Shown piece by piece: positions 19,842 through 30,655 of a stretch of 64,000 bases of DNA. Each line of letters opens with the position of its first letter. Position 1 is the stretch's first letter. The stretch lies in NCBI GenBank assembly GCA_900291925.1, contig UWYS01000010.1, forward strand, positions 186,001 to 250,000. Reading direction: 5' to 3'. Below the pieces are notes generated by a model. That model searched no databases. It had not been told where the DNA came from and saw only the letters and a list, made by a program, of their open reading frames with translations. The DNA comes from Thecaphora thlaspeos. Lineage: Eukaryota; Basidiomycota; Ustilaginomycetes; Urocystidales; Glomosporiaceae. The translations under genes and the position numbers were made by a program.

Positions 19842-21902
19842 AGGGACAAGAGTAGCCTGTCCATCTTCAGCGGCGACGAGGGCACCGCTCTGGCACTACG
19901 ATCCGGCAGTTCCAACTTCGACACCGCAGCTGTTGCCACTGGCCGCGTCCGCGTTCGTGAGAAGAAGGGCTTTGGGACGAGAGTCAAGGAGTGGATCGGC
20001 GGACCCAAGCATCCGGCCAGGCTGAGGATCCGGCACTATCGGTGGTAGCCGTTTGCGCCGCTAGAGCGGTTCTGGATGGCCTTTACTGCACAAGTCGCCT
20101 GGAAGGACCCTCTCGCCGACTCCTACCCAGCCGGATCCTACTTCGACCGCAGCTCTGACGGCGATGATGGCGACGATGGCGACGATGGCACCGCTACGCT
20201 TCCAGGCCCTCGTGATCTGCCACAAGAGCGGAAGCGACACCCACATCAGCCTCCGCTCGGCCTAGGCTGATTCGATCCGGTCCGCCGAGACCTGCACACC
20301 AACCACCTCCACTGGCCCGTCCTCATCGCCACCTATATCGCCTGGATCCTCGCCTTCTCCTTCCTCTCCAAGGGGCTGTGGTACAACGCCTCGATCACCG
20401 GGCCGGACGGAATAGCACGCGACCTGAACTTCTTCTCGTGCACCGCCACCTACTGGCTGCGCAACGGCGAGTGCGGTCTCAATGTTCAAGACTGCTTGCC
20501 GTTCACCACCGCTGCCAACACCTCCGGGACCGCCTTTCGATGTCCCAGCGGCTGTTCCAGCGTGACGCTCCTCAACCCGCGGACCGTAGGTGACAAATCG
20601 GTCAACTACGTCCCGCTCGTCGTCGGTGGAGGCGACGCAGAGCGGACGTACCGATCCGACTCGTTCATCTGCGCTGCTGCTGTCCACGCCGGTGTGATTC
20701 GAGAGTCGCGCGGAGGCTGCGGCAGCGTCAGGCTGGTAAGATCGTACGCCGGATACACGAATAGTAGCTCGAATGGCATCGACTCTATCTCGTTCGACAG
20801 CACCTTTCCCTCGAGCTTTTGCTTCGAAGCGACGTCGGACTCGGTCGACTGCACCGATAGGAGATGGCAGCTGTACGTGCTGGACGTCGTGATGTCGGTC
20901 TTTGTCGGGCTCATCCTGCGTCCGAAGTTGATAGTCTGGTTCTGGGCGCTGGCCTGCCTCGGGTTTTGGCACATCAACATGGCCTCTGACGCTCGAGACT
21001 ACCCGCCACCGGTCGGTGCGGCGCTTGGCGACTTCCTGCCGTTCCTCTTTGGCTGCTACGTCATTTGGCGCGTGGCTATTCGGTTCGTGTGGCCCGCCTT
21101 CGAGAGGCTGCCGTTCGAGCGCGAGGTATGGACGTTGGCGCTGTGGTGGATCGGCGTGCTGCTCAACGTCGTGTTCGACAAGGTACCGATTCAGCGACTC
21201 GCCGCACACGACATCGGACAGCAACCGGGAGCCCTGACGGCGCTCATCATCATCCTGGCGATCGTCGTTGTGATCACGGTGAACCAGGTGCTGTTCATAC
21301 GCAAGACGGGCTACCTTCCGAAGTACCTCGTACTGTATCTTGTTGGCGGCGTGCTGATCGGCCTAGCGGCGGCAGTGCCCGGCGAGACGCTGAGGATCCA
21401 CCACTACATCATCGCCCTCGTCCTGCTGCCGTTCTGCGCCTTCCTGCTGGGGATGTACACCAACGGCATAGCGCGGTGGGGATTCGACGAGCTGTTGCAG
21501 GACGTCGCGACCGTTCAGAGCGACGCGACGGGGGGGACGGGTCGACCGTCGTTCGTCACCGACTCCACTTCCTGGTCAGCAACAAACGGTACGGCGGCAT
21601 GGAGCGCGATCCCGAACCAGCAAAAGGCAGAGTGGAACGGGTTCAACCTGCTGATCGACGATGTGCTGCGGTACTCTGGGTCGGAGACGTCGTTCAACCT
21701 TTCGTCGCTGGTGGACATCTATGCGAGCGAGTCGACGCAGAACGATGGTCAGGGTGCGACGTGGAATGCGACGGTGCGGGAGAGTCCGCACTACCTCAGG
21801 ATCGCGTACATGGAAGATGGGACGGCGGGTGATTACACGAAGCCTGCGACGGCGTATCTCAACGGCGATACTTGGAAGGATCCGGAGGAGGGAGCTACCT
21901 GA
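19842..21902 (+). pseudogene. LCCL-domain multi-pass membrane protein gene, disrupted
   Basis: One reading frame runs from about 19842 to the TAA/TGA-bounded end at 21902 but is broken by TAG at 20046-20048 and TGA at 20268-20270. Between and beyond the stops the frame stays coherent: GFGTRVKEWIGGPKHP before the first, LHWPVLIATYIAWILAFSFL (a membrane segment) after the second, then an LCCL domain (FRCPSGC..., SFICAAAVHAGVI) and about six membrane segments (e.g. VLDVVMSVFVGLILRP, ALTALIIILAIVVVITV). Fungal proteins of this layout are membrane proteins of unknown function. I find no in-frame ATG after the preceding gene, and no GT-AG intron that removes either stop. A product could still start at ATG 20496, but it would lose the first membrane segment and part of the LCCL domain. 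Pseudogene, base errors or an unresolved 5' structure are all possible. Confidence 0.65.
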
Positions 21903-22191
21903 TCGCATCGTCCGCGGAGCATTGGTTCCTTCTTGCTCTATATTATAATTGCTTTGGGCTGCTGTGCCTCTAGATGCGACGCCATACGGAACTGTTTGCA
22001 AGACCTCATTATAGTACTGCTCCTTTGTCGTCGTCGTCGTCGTCGACGAGGTGCGCACGTACGTATGACGATGCGAAGCTGCGTGGAGGCCATGGCTGAG
22101 TTGCGGGGCTTTTGGTGGTGTTGTTCGAATCTCCAAGCACTCTGGCAGGGGCCGGAGGGCTGCCAGAGAGAAAAGAAAAAGAAAAAGAAAG

Positions 22192-22229
<38 letters not shown>
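22192..22229 (+). repeat. A(38) homopolymer
   Basis: Thirty-eight consecutive A, preceded by A-rich AAAAG-type repeats from about 22170. This is long for GC-rich DNA and prone to length error in assembly. Confidence 0.9.
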
Positions 22230-22230
<1 letters not shown>

Positions 22231-22588
22231 CACGAGCCCTTGGCACAGAGAGGGCACGGGCACGACCGCCTGCCTGCCTTGCGCGTTCCAGACGAGCAAG
22301 GAAAGAAAAAGGCCCGACTCGAGAGCCTCATCAGCCTCGCTGCAGCGCCAGCAAAATTCATCGCGCGGCCCAGGGAGTGGCACGGGTGCGCGGCAGGCGA
22401 GCAGGGTGGGGCAGCCAGTCAAACGGGCAGGGGCCAGGGGCCAGAAGGCAGCAGGCATCAGGCGGCAAGGCGGCAGGCAGGGGGCGGGCACGGGCGACGG
22501 GCACGCGCAGGCGCAGGCGGGCCAACAGGCGAACGGCCCATCCGCCCACCGACGGCGCGAGCAAGCAGCAAGTCGACTCCACACACCT

Positions 22589-22596
<8 letters not shown>

Positions 22597-22622
<26 letters not shown>
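22597..22622 (+). repeat. (CT)13 microsatellite
   Basis: Thirteen CT units in the presumed VAC8 upstream region, within a longer pyrimidine-rich leader. Confidence 0.85.
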
Positions 22623-22623
<1 letters not shown>

Positions 22624-23162
22624 GTCGCCACCTCCGCGCTCCGCCTTCCACCCCCCCCTCCCTCGTCCCAGCACCTAGCCTCTCCCTCCAGACTCCCCCT
22701 CTGCCTGTACAGCTTGCGCGCACGCCAAACATACACACACGCACACACACCACACCACACCCTCCTTCGCCATCTGGGCCAGAAACAGAAGCAAACACCT
22801 TCACCACCTCATCGCATCCTTACGTCCTCCGACGCCGCCGCCGCCTCGCTCTCCTCCATCGAGCCCCGCCTTCACCTTCCTTCGCATTCGCCCGCAGCCA
22901 AACCTTCTCTGATTCGCGCCGCAGCCCAGCACACAGCCCAACAGGCTTCTAAAGCTGGTACACATCCGCCTACGCACTCTCGGCCCCTCCCAGGGCGCAA
23001 CCACACCCTCGTCCCTCTGCTAGCGCCGACGCCTGTCGCACGCCTTATCCTTCACCAACACCACTCACACGTACACCTTCCGATCGCCGACCCGTCCGCA
23101 CAGAGCGGCCCCATCACCAACCACCTGGCGCGCACGCCCCTACACAATCGCAACAAGGAGCG

Positions 23163-25032
23163 ATGGGTAACGCTTGCAGTAGCTGCTGCGGCTGCGCAAA
23201 GTCGAGAAACGCAAACTACGAACCCCTCCTCCTCGACAACGAGCGAGACGCAGTAGCAGACCTCCTCCAGTATCTCGAGAGTGAGCAGGCCGCTGGCTGT
23301 CCCTTTTCCCCTTGTTGCCTCGCAGCTTCCGTGGCCCCGCTGCTCACCGCATCACCTCTTTCCCCCTTCGTCGCTCTCTCCCTCTGTCCTTCTCCTTCTG
23401 CTCTCCGCCTCTCACCGAACGTCAGACCGCTCCGAGACCAACTTCTTCACCGGGGACCCGCTCCGCTCACTCTCCACGCTCTCGTTCAGCGACAATGTCG
23501 ACCTCCAGAGGAGCGCCGCGCTCGCCTTTGCCGAGATCACCGAAAAGGAGGTACGCGAGGTGGGCCGTGACACGCTCGAGCCCATCATGTTCCTGCTGCA
23601 GAGCCACGACGTAGAGGTCCAGCGTGCCGCCAGCGCCGCCCTCGGCAACCTTGCCGTCAACGCCGAGAACAAGCTGCTCATCGTCAAGCTTGGCGGACTC
23701 GAACCCCTGATCCGCCAGATGCTTAGCCCCAATGTCGAGGTCCAGTGCAACGCCGTCGGCTGCATCACCAACCTCGCCACTCACGACGACAACAAGACCA
23801 AGATTGCAAAGTCGGGCGCCCTCGTCCCGCTGACCCGCCTAGCGCGATCAAAGGACCAGCGCGTCCAGCGCAACGCCACCGGTGCGCTGCTCAACATGAC
23901 CCACAGCGACGAGAACCGGCAGCAGCTGGTCAACGCCGGCGCCATTCCGGTCCTCGTCGGCCTGCTGGGCAGCTCCGACACCGACGTCCAGTACTACTGC
24001 ACCACGGCGCTTTCCAACATCGCTGTCGACAGCGCTAACCGCAAGAAGCTGGCACAGACCGAGCCTCGTCTTGTCCAGAACCTCATCGGCCTGATGGAGA
24101 GCTCGAGTCTCAAGGTTCAGTGCCAGTCGGCGCTGGCGCTCCGCAACCTGGCCTCGGACGAAAAGTACCAGATCGAGATTGTGCGCTCCGGCGGGCTACC
24201 GCCGCTACTGCGCCTGCTGCGCTCGTCGTTCCTTCCGCTGATCCTGTCGGCGGCGGCTTGCGTCCGCAACGTCTCGATCCACCCGATGAATGAGTCGCCC
24301 ATCATCGACGCCGGCTTCCTCCACCCTTTGATCGACCTGCTGAGCCACGAGGACAACGAGGAGATCCAGTGCCATGCCATCAGCACGCTGCGCAACCTGG
24401 CCGCGAGCAGCGAGCGAAACAAGACGGCCATAGTCGAGGCGGGCGCCGTTGAGCGGATCAAGGAGCTCGTGCTCAACGTGCCGCTGAGCGTCCAGAGCGA
24501 GATGACGGCGTGCGCGGCGGTCCTGGCGCTGTCAGAGGACCTGAAGCCGCAACTGCTTGAGATGGGCATCTGCGAGGTGCTCATCCCGCTCACGGCCTCG
24601 TCGTCGATCGAGGTGCAGGGCAACTCTGCCGCGGCGCTGGGCAACCTCTCGTCCAAGTCGGACGACTACGGACCCTTTAACGCCGTCTGGTCGAGCCCAG
24701 AGGGTGGGCTGCACGGCTACCTGGTCCGCTTCCTCGAGAGCCAGGACTCGACGTTCCAGCACATTGCCGTGTGGACGATTGTGCAGCTGCTCGAGAGCGG
24801 CGACGCGCAGCTCGAGGAAAACATTCGGAACAGCGACCAGCTGATGCCGTTGATCGCGCAGCTTTCTACGCCACCAGGTGGAGCAGGGTCGGAGCGCGGC
24901 GGTGGAGGAGGGGTCCAGAGCGGGGACGAGAGCGGAGAGGTGGATGGCAGCGAGGACGGGCAAGGCGCCGAGGGCGAGATTTCCAGCTTGGCGAGAAAGA
25001 TTCAGGAGATGATCGCAGAGTCGGAGATGTAG
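23163..25032 (+). CDS. VAC8: Vacuolar armadillo-repeat protein VAC8
   Basis: Two exons, 23163-23280 and 23426-25032, joined across a 145-nt GT-AG intron that restores LLQYLENRSETNFF; the product is 574 residues, close to yeast Vac8. The start [11 protein letters not shown] gives Gly2 for N-myristoylation and clustered cysteines for palmitoylation, which anchor the protein to the vacuole. Tandem armadillo repeats fill about residues 45-520 (e.g. [45 protein letters not shown]). The C-terminus is Gly/acid-rich and ends in a short helix. Family role: vacuole inheritance, nucleus-vacuole contacts, vacuole fusion and autophagy, through partners such as Vac17, Nvj1 and Atg13. The identification is strong. 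Confidence 0.95.
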
Positions 25033-25803
25033 CCAAGCCAAGCTCGATGGCATCCTCGCTCTCGTGCTGGTCCTACCGTCTTGCCGCCTCTCTTTGACCT
25101 TCCCCCCTTGATTCGATGATTTCTGTCTGTGCCTTGTAATTGATTACCCCTCCGCGCACACTCCTTTTCCTTTTTCATCAACGCTGCTGCTGCTGCGCTC
25201 TTGTGTCGTTCGTTGTACGTAACGTCGTCGCTTGTTCATTCCTGACTCCCTTTGCGTCATTGGTCCTGTCTCATATCATGCTGAGCGGTGTGTTTTGCGT
25301 GCGCTGTTGGCCTCACTTATGCCGCGCGGCGTTGGGGACGGACAGATAAGACAATATCTCCATCAGCGCCTGCTAGACCGTCTGATACGAACGTCATGCA
25401 CCATCTCTACTGTCGAATCTACCTCGTCTCGCTTATGATTATCGTTTTTTGAGAAAGAAGAACGATATGACGAACATACCTTGACGTCCTGATTCGATTC
25501 GAACGGGCGAAGTAATGAGGTATGACCATTCCATTTTCGACTAGATGACTGTCGTTGAACACCACGTCGCTCAGACAGGACACAGACGATACTCGAACGA
25601 CTGCAATTGTAGGATAGGGATGCACCTTTATTCAAGCTTGTATCCCTCTTGACATGCCAGAACGACGTTCTTGACCATGTCCCTTCTTGACACCCCTGCT
25701 CCTCGATCGCTCCTCGATCTGGAACAAAGGGACGATGGGGTAGAAAGACAATAGTCGAACCGAGCAAGGAGAACGAGGAGAGGGCGAGAGTGTAGGGAAG
25801 AGG
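25033..25803. other. Convergent VAC8/COX13 intergenic region
   Basis: About 770 bp between two 3' ends, T-rich just after VAC8, presumably holding both polyadenylation regions. No gene is seen. Confidence 0.5.
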
Positions 25804-26802
25804 TTAGGGAGAAGCGGGGGTGTTGAAGACGTCGTTGTGGAAGAGACTCTTGCTGCCGTCTCCCCAAGGGAAGGCCTGTTAGTTTTCAATTCGGTCGACA
25901 GAGGCAAAAACGTGTCAGTATGCCTAGCGCTGTGAAAAGGGAGGTGAGGCGAGCAAGGAACGCTGGACGTACCTTCTTGCGAAGAGACTATTGATGGATG
26001 GCGATACGAGATGTCATTCGGTACGAGGGACATAAAACAAGGCGGAGAAAGTCAGAGGAAGGTCGATCCAAATTCAAAAGGCCCAAAGCGAGGTGAAGGG
26101 TAGAGGTGGACCTACGTTGTACTCGTACTTGGTCCTCTCCGGAGCCTGCTCGCCGGCTTCGTGGTACTCGTGCATGGCGTGGGCCATGTGCTCGGCCTCG
26201 ACGCCATAGATGTGAACGGCAAGGACGATCGCTGTTTTCAGAAAGAAGCAGAGCGAGAGGGGGAGAGAGGGAGAGGGAGAGGGTCAGTGACCTGCAGCGA
26301 GGGAGCTATAGAGTTACGACGTATGAAGGTGTGGAGGGATTGATACGTACATCCAGGGATGCAAACGTACATCGAGATCCTATCAGTCGTAAAAGCGAGG
26401 GTAAAGGGAAGATTGTGTGAGCTCAACGTCCGTGTGGCGATGACTTCCACAATACCGACAAGGGAGATGAGATGCGTCGAAGCGGACGGGAAGGGAAGGG
26501 AAGGGAAGGACCACTCACTTGCGCCAGAGATCAGCCGACTCTACAGATGATCACCGAGTTCACCAGACGCAAAGAAAAACCATCAGCAATCGCATTCTAT
26601 GTACCGACCTCCGTTCTCCACAAGCTCCATGTAGGGAGGAGAGAGAGGACTCACTGGCAGCGTGCTCCTTGATGTGCTGTCGCTCAGCGAGGAACTCGGC
26701 CGACCCACCGCTCGAGGCGGCAGACGAGTAGTTGCGAGCCAGCGTGGAACGGGCAAGGCCGGAGCCCTGGTGAGAGAGGAGGGTGGCGAGTCGAGAGGCC
26801 AT
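25804..26802 (-). CDS. COX13: Cytochrome c oxidase subunit VIa (COX13), six exons with three micro-exons
   Basis: Exons on the minus strand: 26802-26655, 26540-26519 (22 nt), 26379-26351 (29 nt), 26231-26116, 25987-25973 (15 nt) and 25875-25804, with GT-AG introns of 97-139 nt and phases that all fit. They give a 133-residue protein. The N-terminus is a mitochondrial presequence (MASRLATLLSHQGSGLARS). The body reads AEFLAERQHIKEHAAKSADLWRKI, a single membrane segment including MYVCIPGSIVLAVHIYGVE, and the C-terminal signature KYEYNSLRKKAFPWGDGSKS. COX VIa is a nuclear-encoded inner-membrane subunit that sits at the complex IV periphery and modulates it. The three tiny exons are supported by frame continuity and family match rather than transcripts; the least certain is the 15-nt exon. 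Confidence 0.88.
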
Positions 26803-27263
26803 GTTGTTACGTGCTGTAGGCTGTGTGGTTTGGAGGTCGTGGAGTGATGGCGAGAGGGAGCAGTGTGCGTGCGAGCGAGAGGAGGCTGCGATGCCAGTTG
26901 CCCGTTCCGCCCGCCCCCCCCCCGCTTGCCGGCCGGCTCCGCTTTCTTCAAGCCTGATCACGTGATCTCATGGTCGCCATGCGCCTCTCAGCCGTGCCGC
27001 CACTTCCTTCCCCTTTGCACGCACACACAAGACGCTTGCACCAAGCAGGCAGCGACGACATCGCGCCGTGTAGCGAGGTCGTAAGGGATGCGAGAGCTAG
27101 CTTGGGCCTGATGCATTGCGCAGCGAACGACGGACATCAATGCTCTATAGGTATTGACAAAGCGGCGACGTCAACGCCATCACGACACCTCGTGTCTGAT
27201 AGCCAACAGCCTCTCAGGCTCTTGCTCCGAATTGACGACGCCGCGCCCATACGGTATCCACCG
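26803..27263. other. Intergenic region between the velvet and COX13 genes
   Basis: About 460 bp separating the 3' end of the velvet gene from the COX13 start, both on the minus strand, so it likely holds the COX13 promoter. A C-homopolymer run occurs near 26917. No gene is seen. Confidence 0.5.
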
Positions 27264-29230
27264 TCATTCGTCGTCATTGTCGTCGTCGTTTTGCTCGTCC
27301 TCGTACCCACCTCCTGCGCCATCGTCGGCACGACGCCGCTGCTTTTTCTTGTCGTTGCGCACGGGGATCTTGATGCCCTGCGACGCTAGCTTGCGCGAGA
27401 GCGGCGTGGGATCGAGCATGCCCGGGAACTTGCGCGGCGAGTAGACGGCTAAACAGAAGGGGTAAAGCGGCGTGGGGACAAAGAGGGCGGGACATCAGCT
27501 CTTCGCCCCGGGCCATCAACGTATTGTAACGCAAGAGGCCAGATCGACGAGCGCCGCCTGTACTCACTGAAGGGGTCCGTGTACGTCTCTGCCAGAGCCT
27601 CTGAGACACCCGTTCCTACCCGACCGTTTCTGTATAGACGGCAAGAGTGATGGACATGCATCAGCGAATTGTGCCAGAGCCTGAAATGGTTCGGCTTTGC
27701 ACCCGCGACTTACACTTCAAGGTTGACAAACACGAGTTTGATGCGATAGACGCCCTCGCTGCGAACGCTGATATCCTGGAAGACAAAGAAGGTGCACCAC
27801 TTCTCGCTTTCGTCCTTGAGCACCGAGGCACTGGCGACGGCAGCGCCCACCAGGTTGCGAGTGTACGATTCCGCCGGACCACGGGCAAAGCCTGCCGGGA
27901 ACATGGGCGACTGCTGTGCGCCGTGAGACGGGCTGCCACCAAACGCTCGCGACTGCCCGAGCGGCGAGTCTCGCAACCCATCCGATGGCGCCCTCGATCT
28001 GCCGGGAAGGTCGAGCGCCGCAATGGGCGGAAGTTGACCGCCTCCATTGTTCGGGTCACCTGGCTCGGCCAATCCACTCGCGCGGTCGGCAGCTGGCAGA
28101 GACGAATCCCGCTCGGCATTCGTGGCATAGTCCGACTGATAGGGATGCGAGCTTTGTGCCGACGTCGACGCGTGCGATTGAGCACCCGAGCTGAAGCCTA
28201 GGCTCGACATCGGGAAAGACGGCGCATTGTGGTGGACAAGGATGTTGCGCGGTGCCAACATCAGATCGTCCGGGTGGCACAGGTCGGTCGCGAGCAAAAA
28301 CAGGGACGTGTTGACATCGAGTGGACTGATCTCCCTGCCAGTCGCTTCATCCGTGATGATCAGTTTGACGATCAGCGTCGGGCTCAGCGGCCGGCGGTCC
28401 TTGTCGCCAAATCCGCACATTCTCGCTCGGTTCGGATGCTGCATCACGACTAGGCGGTAGTGTCGGCCATTGCTGACCTTGCTGAAGCCTTCGGGTGCTG
28501 CAGCCTGCCCTCTCTGGCTGCCGTATCGCGCCGGATGCTCGGCTGGCACCCCCGAGGTGGCAGGAGTGGCGGGACCCGCAGCGATGACTCCGCTGGTGGA
28601 GTCGCGTTGCGAGCCACCCTGAAGCTGGTTGCGAGCTCGCTCGCCCGATTGCTCGTCGTACCGGCTCATGTCGCCGTTCGGGCCGTAGCGATACGCCTGT
28701 GCGTACTCGTCGCGATGCTGGCCCGCCGAGGCGGACTGCTGGTGGTACTGCTGTGGTTGCCTGTCGTAGCCGGAATGCCACCGACTCTGCTCGTAGCGGT
28801 CCCGCGCAGGATCGTCCGCATAGAGGTAAGGCCGAGCTCCCGTCCGGTAGCCATGCTCGCCCCCCTCGTATGTCCTCTCATCCCGCGTGTCCCACCGTCT
28901 ATCGTCAGTCTGTCGACGTCGTAGGTCTTGTTCCGCATAGGCCTCGCCTGCAGCGGATCTTGAGGCGTCGTCCATAGCCGAAGGCCTCGGCCTGTACCGT
29001 GGAGCCTCGTAGGGAATCTGCTCGCCCTCTCGCGTCGAGGCTGGATGGCTGTAACCCTCTTGGTGCTGATATGCAGAGCCGTGCGGCGCATCGCGCTGTC
29101 TGGTCGGCGGCGCCACTCCGGGAGCGAAGGGCTGACCGTCATCCGGTGGTCCTCGATACTGCGCGCCGCCTGCCGCCGACGGTGACGACGCGCTGCCGTA
29201 GCCGGGCGAGCGACGTCCGGAAGGTTCCAT
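27264..29230 (-). CDS. Velvet-domain regulator, VelB-like
   Basis: Exons 29230-27714, 27629-27568 and 27448-27264 (introns of 84 and 119 nt) give 587 residues. The velvet DNA-binding fold is split. The first half (about residues 256-332) contains YRLVVMQHPNRARMCGFGDK and DRRPLSPTLIVKLI. The second (about 459-550) contains NLVGAAVASASVL, TFFVFQDISVRSEG and VYRIKLVFVNLEV, ending in VYSPRKFPGMLDPTPLSRKL. About 125 Ser/Pro-rich residues are inserted between the halves, as in VelB proteins. A disordered 250-residue N-terminal extension rich in Tyr, Arg and Gln precedes the domain. The C-terminus is basic then acidic. Velvet proteins dimerise and control development and secondary metabolism in the nucleus. 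The assignment to the VelB subgroup is inferred from the insertion and the GFGDKDRRPL motif. Confidence 0.88.
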
Positions 29231-30552
29231 CTCGTGCTTCTGGTGTATAAGTGAGTGGCTGCTCGTGACGATGGGAGCTTGCTGTGGTGGAAGCGACCTG
29301 CTTAGCCCAAAGGTCCAGCGGCTGACCAGCTAAGCTTGGGCTTCCGTTCAGAGCGAGATGCCTTTGTGTCGGGGCGCCCGGCTAGGCGGACGAGAGGCGC
29401 GACGGAGCGTCGCTTACCGACGTTCGTATGTGCGTATTGTATTGCAAGGCCAAAGGTCCCTGCTTGGCGCGGGCGAACAACGGCCGCGATGGATTGTAAT
29501 GCGCCGTTCCGCCTCGACCGTCGGAATCGACGGAGACGACGAGAGGATGGCGGCGGACTTGGCCGCTGGCGGGTCGGCCCGGCGAAAATGTCTGTACGGT
29601 ACGTCGCAATCGAAGGGCGCTGCTCAGAAGCCAAATTAGGGGCTCGCCGGTCGGGTCTTCAGGGAAGCGTCTCGTCCTTCAGTGCCTGTCAGGCTGAAAG
29701 CTGGTCGTTTGGTTGCACGATGCCCAGGCGACGATCTGGCCACAGATCTGGCGGCGTGCTGCAGGATGACCTCTAGTAGACCAGAATGCTCAGTCAATGG
29801 ACGGATGGAGGCGAAGACGGCCGCAGATCCCTTGTGGCAATAGCAATCTGATCTGAGCGCCGAAATGGTCTTGCGATGGGATGCGGACGTCGGGCCAAGC
29901 GGGTAACTAGATCGAGTGGTGGCAGAGGGTATGTACGGAGAACGTGAAGGAGAACGGAGGCTGAAGAGCAAGAGATGGGGAGCAAGCGTATCGTGCTTGT
30001 CGGGTGGGAGTCTAGGGGACGGGGCGAAGCAGGGCGGGTAGCGGGAGGTCGTGGGACGGAGGACGGGATCGCTGATGAATATGTAGAGGCGAAAGGTGAA
30101 GCAGGACGGTGCTGGGAGAAAAAGGGTGAGGAGCCAAACTCGTATAGGGTCACAGGGAGGGTCGAAGGGCGGGCAGGCGAACGCACTGGCCCGCTGGTTG
30201 AGGTCGAGACCCACCGGAGCAAGTAAGGTGACGGCGATCAAGGCGGATTCGGGGCCAGAGACGGAGAGGAAATGCTGAGTGAACACATACACTACTTGGG
30301 TGCGAGGGGAGGGGAGCGAGGTTGAGGAGGAAGAAGGTATTGCGGCCAAGCGACGGGCGAGGGCGGACGCACCGCCCCGCTCAGCACAAAGCACAAAGAC
30401 GCCTGCAGGCCCCGCTCGCACGCTCACCTCTCTTGCCTCGCCGTTCCTCGCCCAGCCCGCCCTTTGATGTGGAGCGGAGGCAAAACGCTGCCAAACGAGG
30501 CAGTCAGTCCATGAGTTAGCATCTCGGTCGTAACCATCGGCGCTGACCGCGG

Positions 30553-30655
30553 CCGCAACGGCAACCGCAACGGCAACCGCAACCGCAACGGCAACCGCAA
30601 CCGCAACGGCAACCGCAACGACGGCGGCAACGACGGCGGCGGCGGCGGCGGCGGG
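30553..30655 (+). repeat. Imperfect GCAACG/GCAACC hexamer repeat ending in GGC triplets
   Basis: About 100 bp of alternating CGCAAC and GGCAAC units that merges into GGC triplets. On the minus strand it reads as a Val-Ala repeat, which explains the open frame there. Confidence 0.85.

Larger units (their letters stand above)
21903..23162. other. Long VAC8 promoter/leader region with homopolymer and dinucleotide repeats
   Basis: About 1.26 kb before VAC8. It contains a 38-nt A run, a CT dinucleotide run, CA-rich stretches around 22734-22760, and a long pyrimidine-rich segment up to the VAC8 ATG that is probably promoter and leader. Apparent Lys-rich or Phe-rich reading frames here come only from the repeats. 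Confidence 0.6.

Noticed and set aside
22009..22952. Lys-rich and Phe-rich open frames around the A(38) tract
   Set aside because: They are translations of homopolymer and CT repeats with no other support.
25470..25520. TTCGAATC-type T-loop resemblance that might indicate a tRNA
   Set aside because: No acceptor or anticodon stems could be paired around it.
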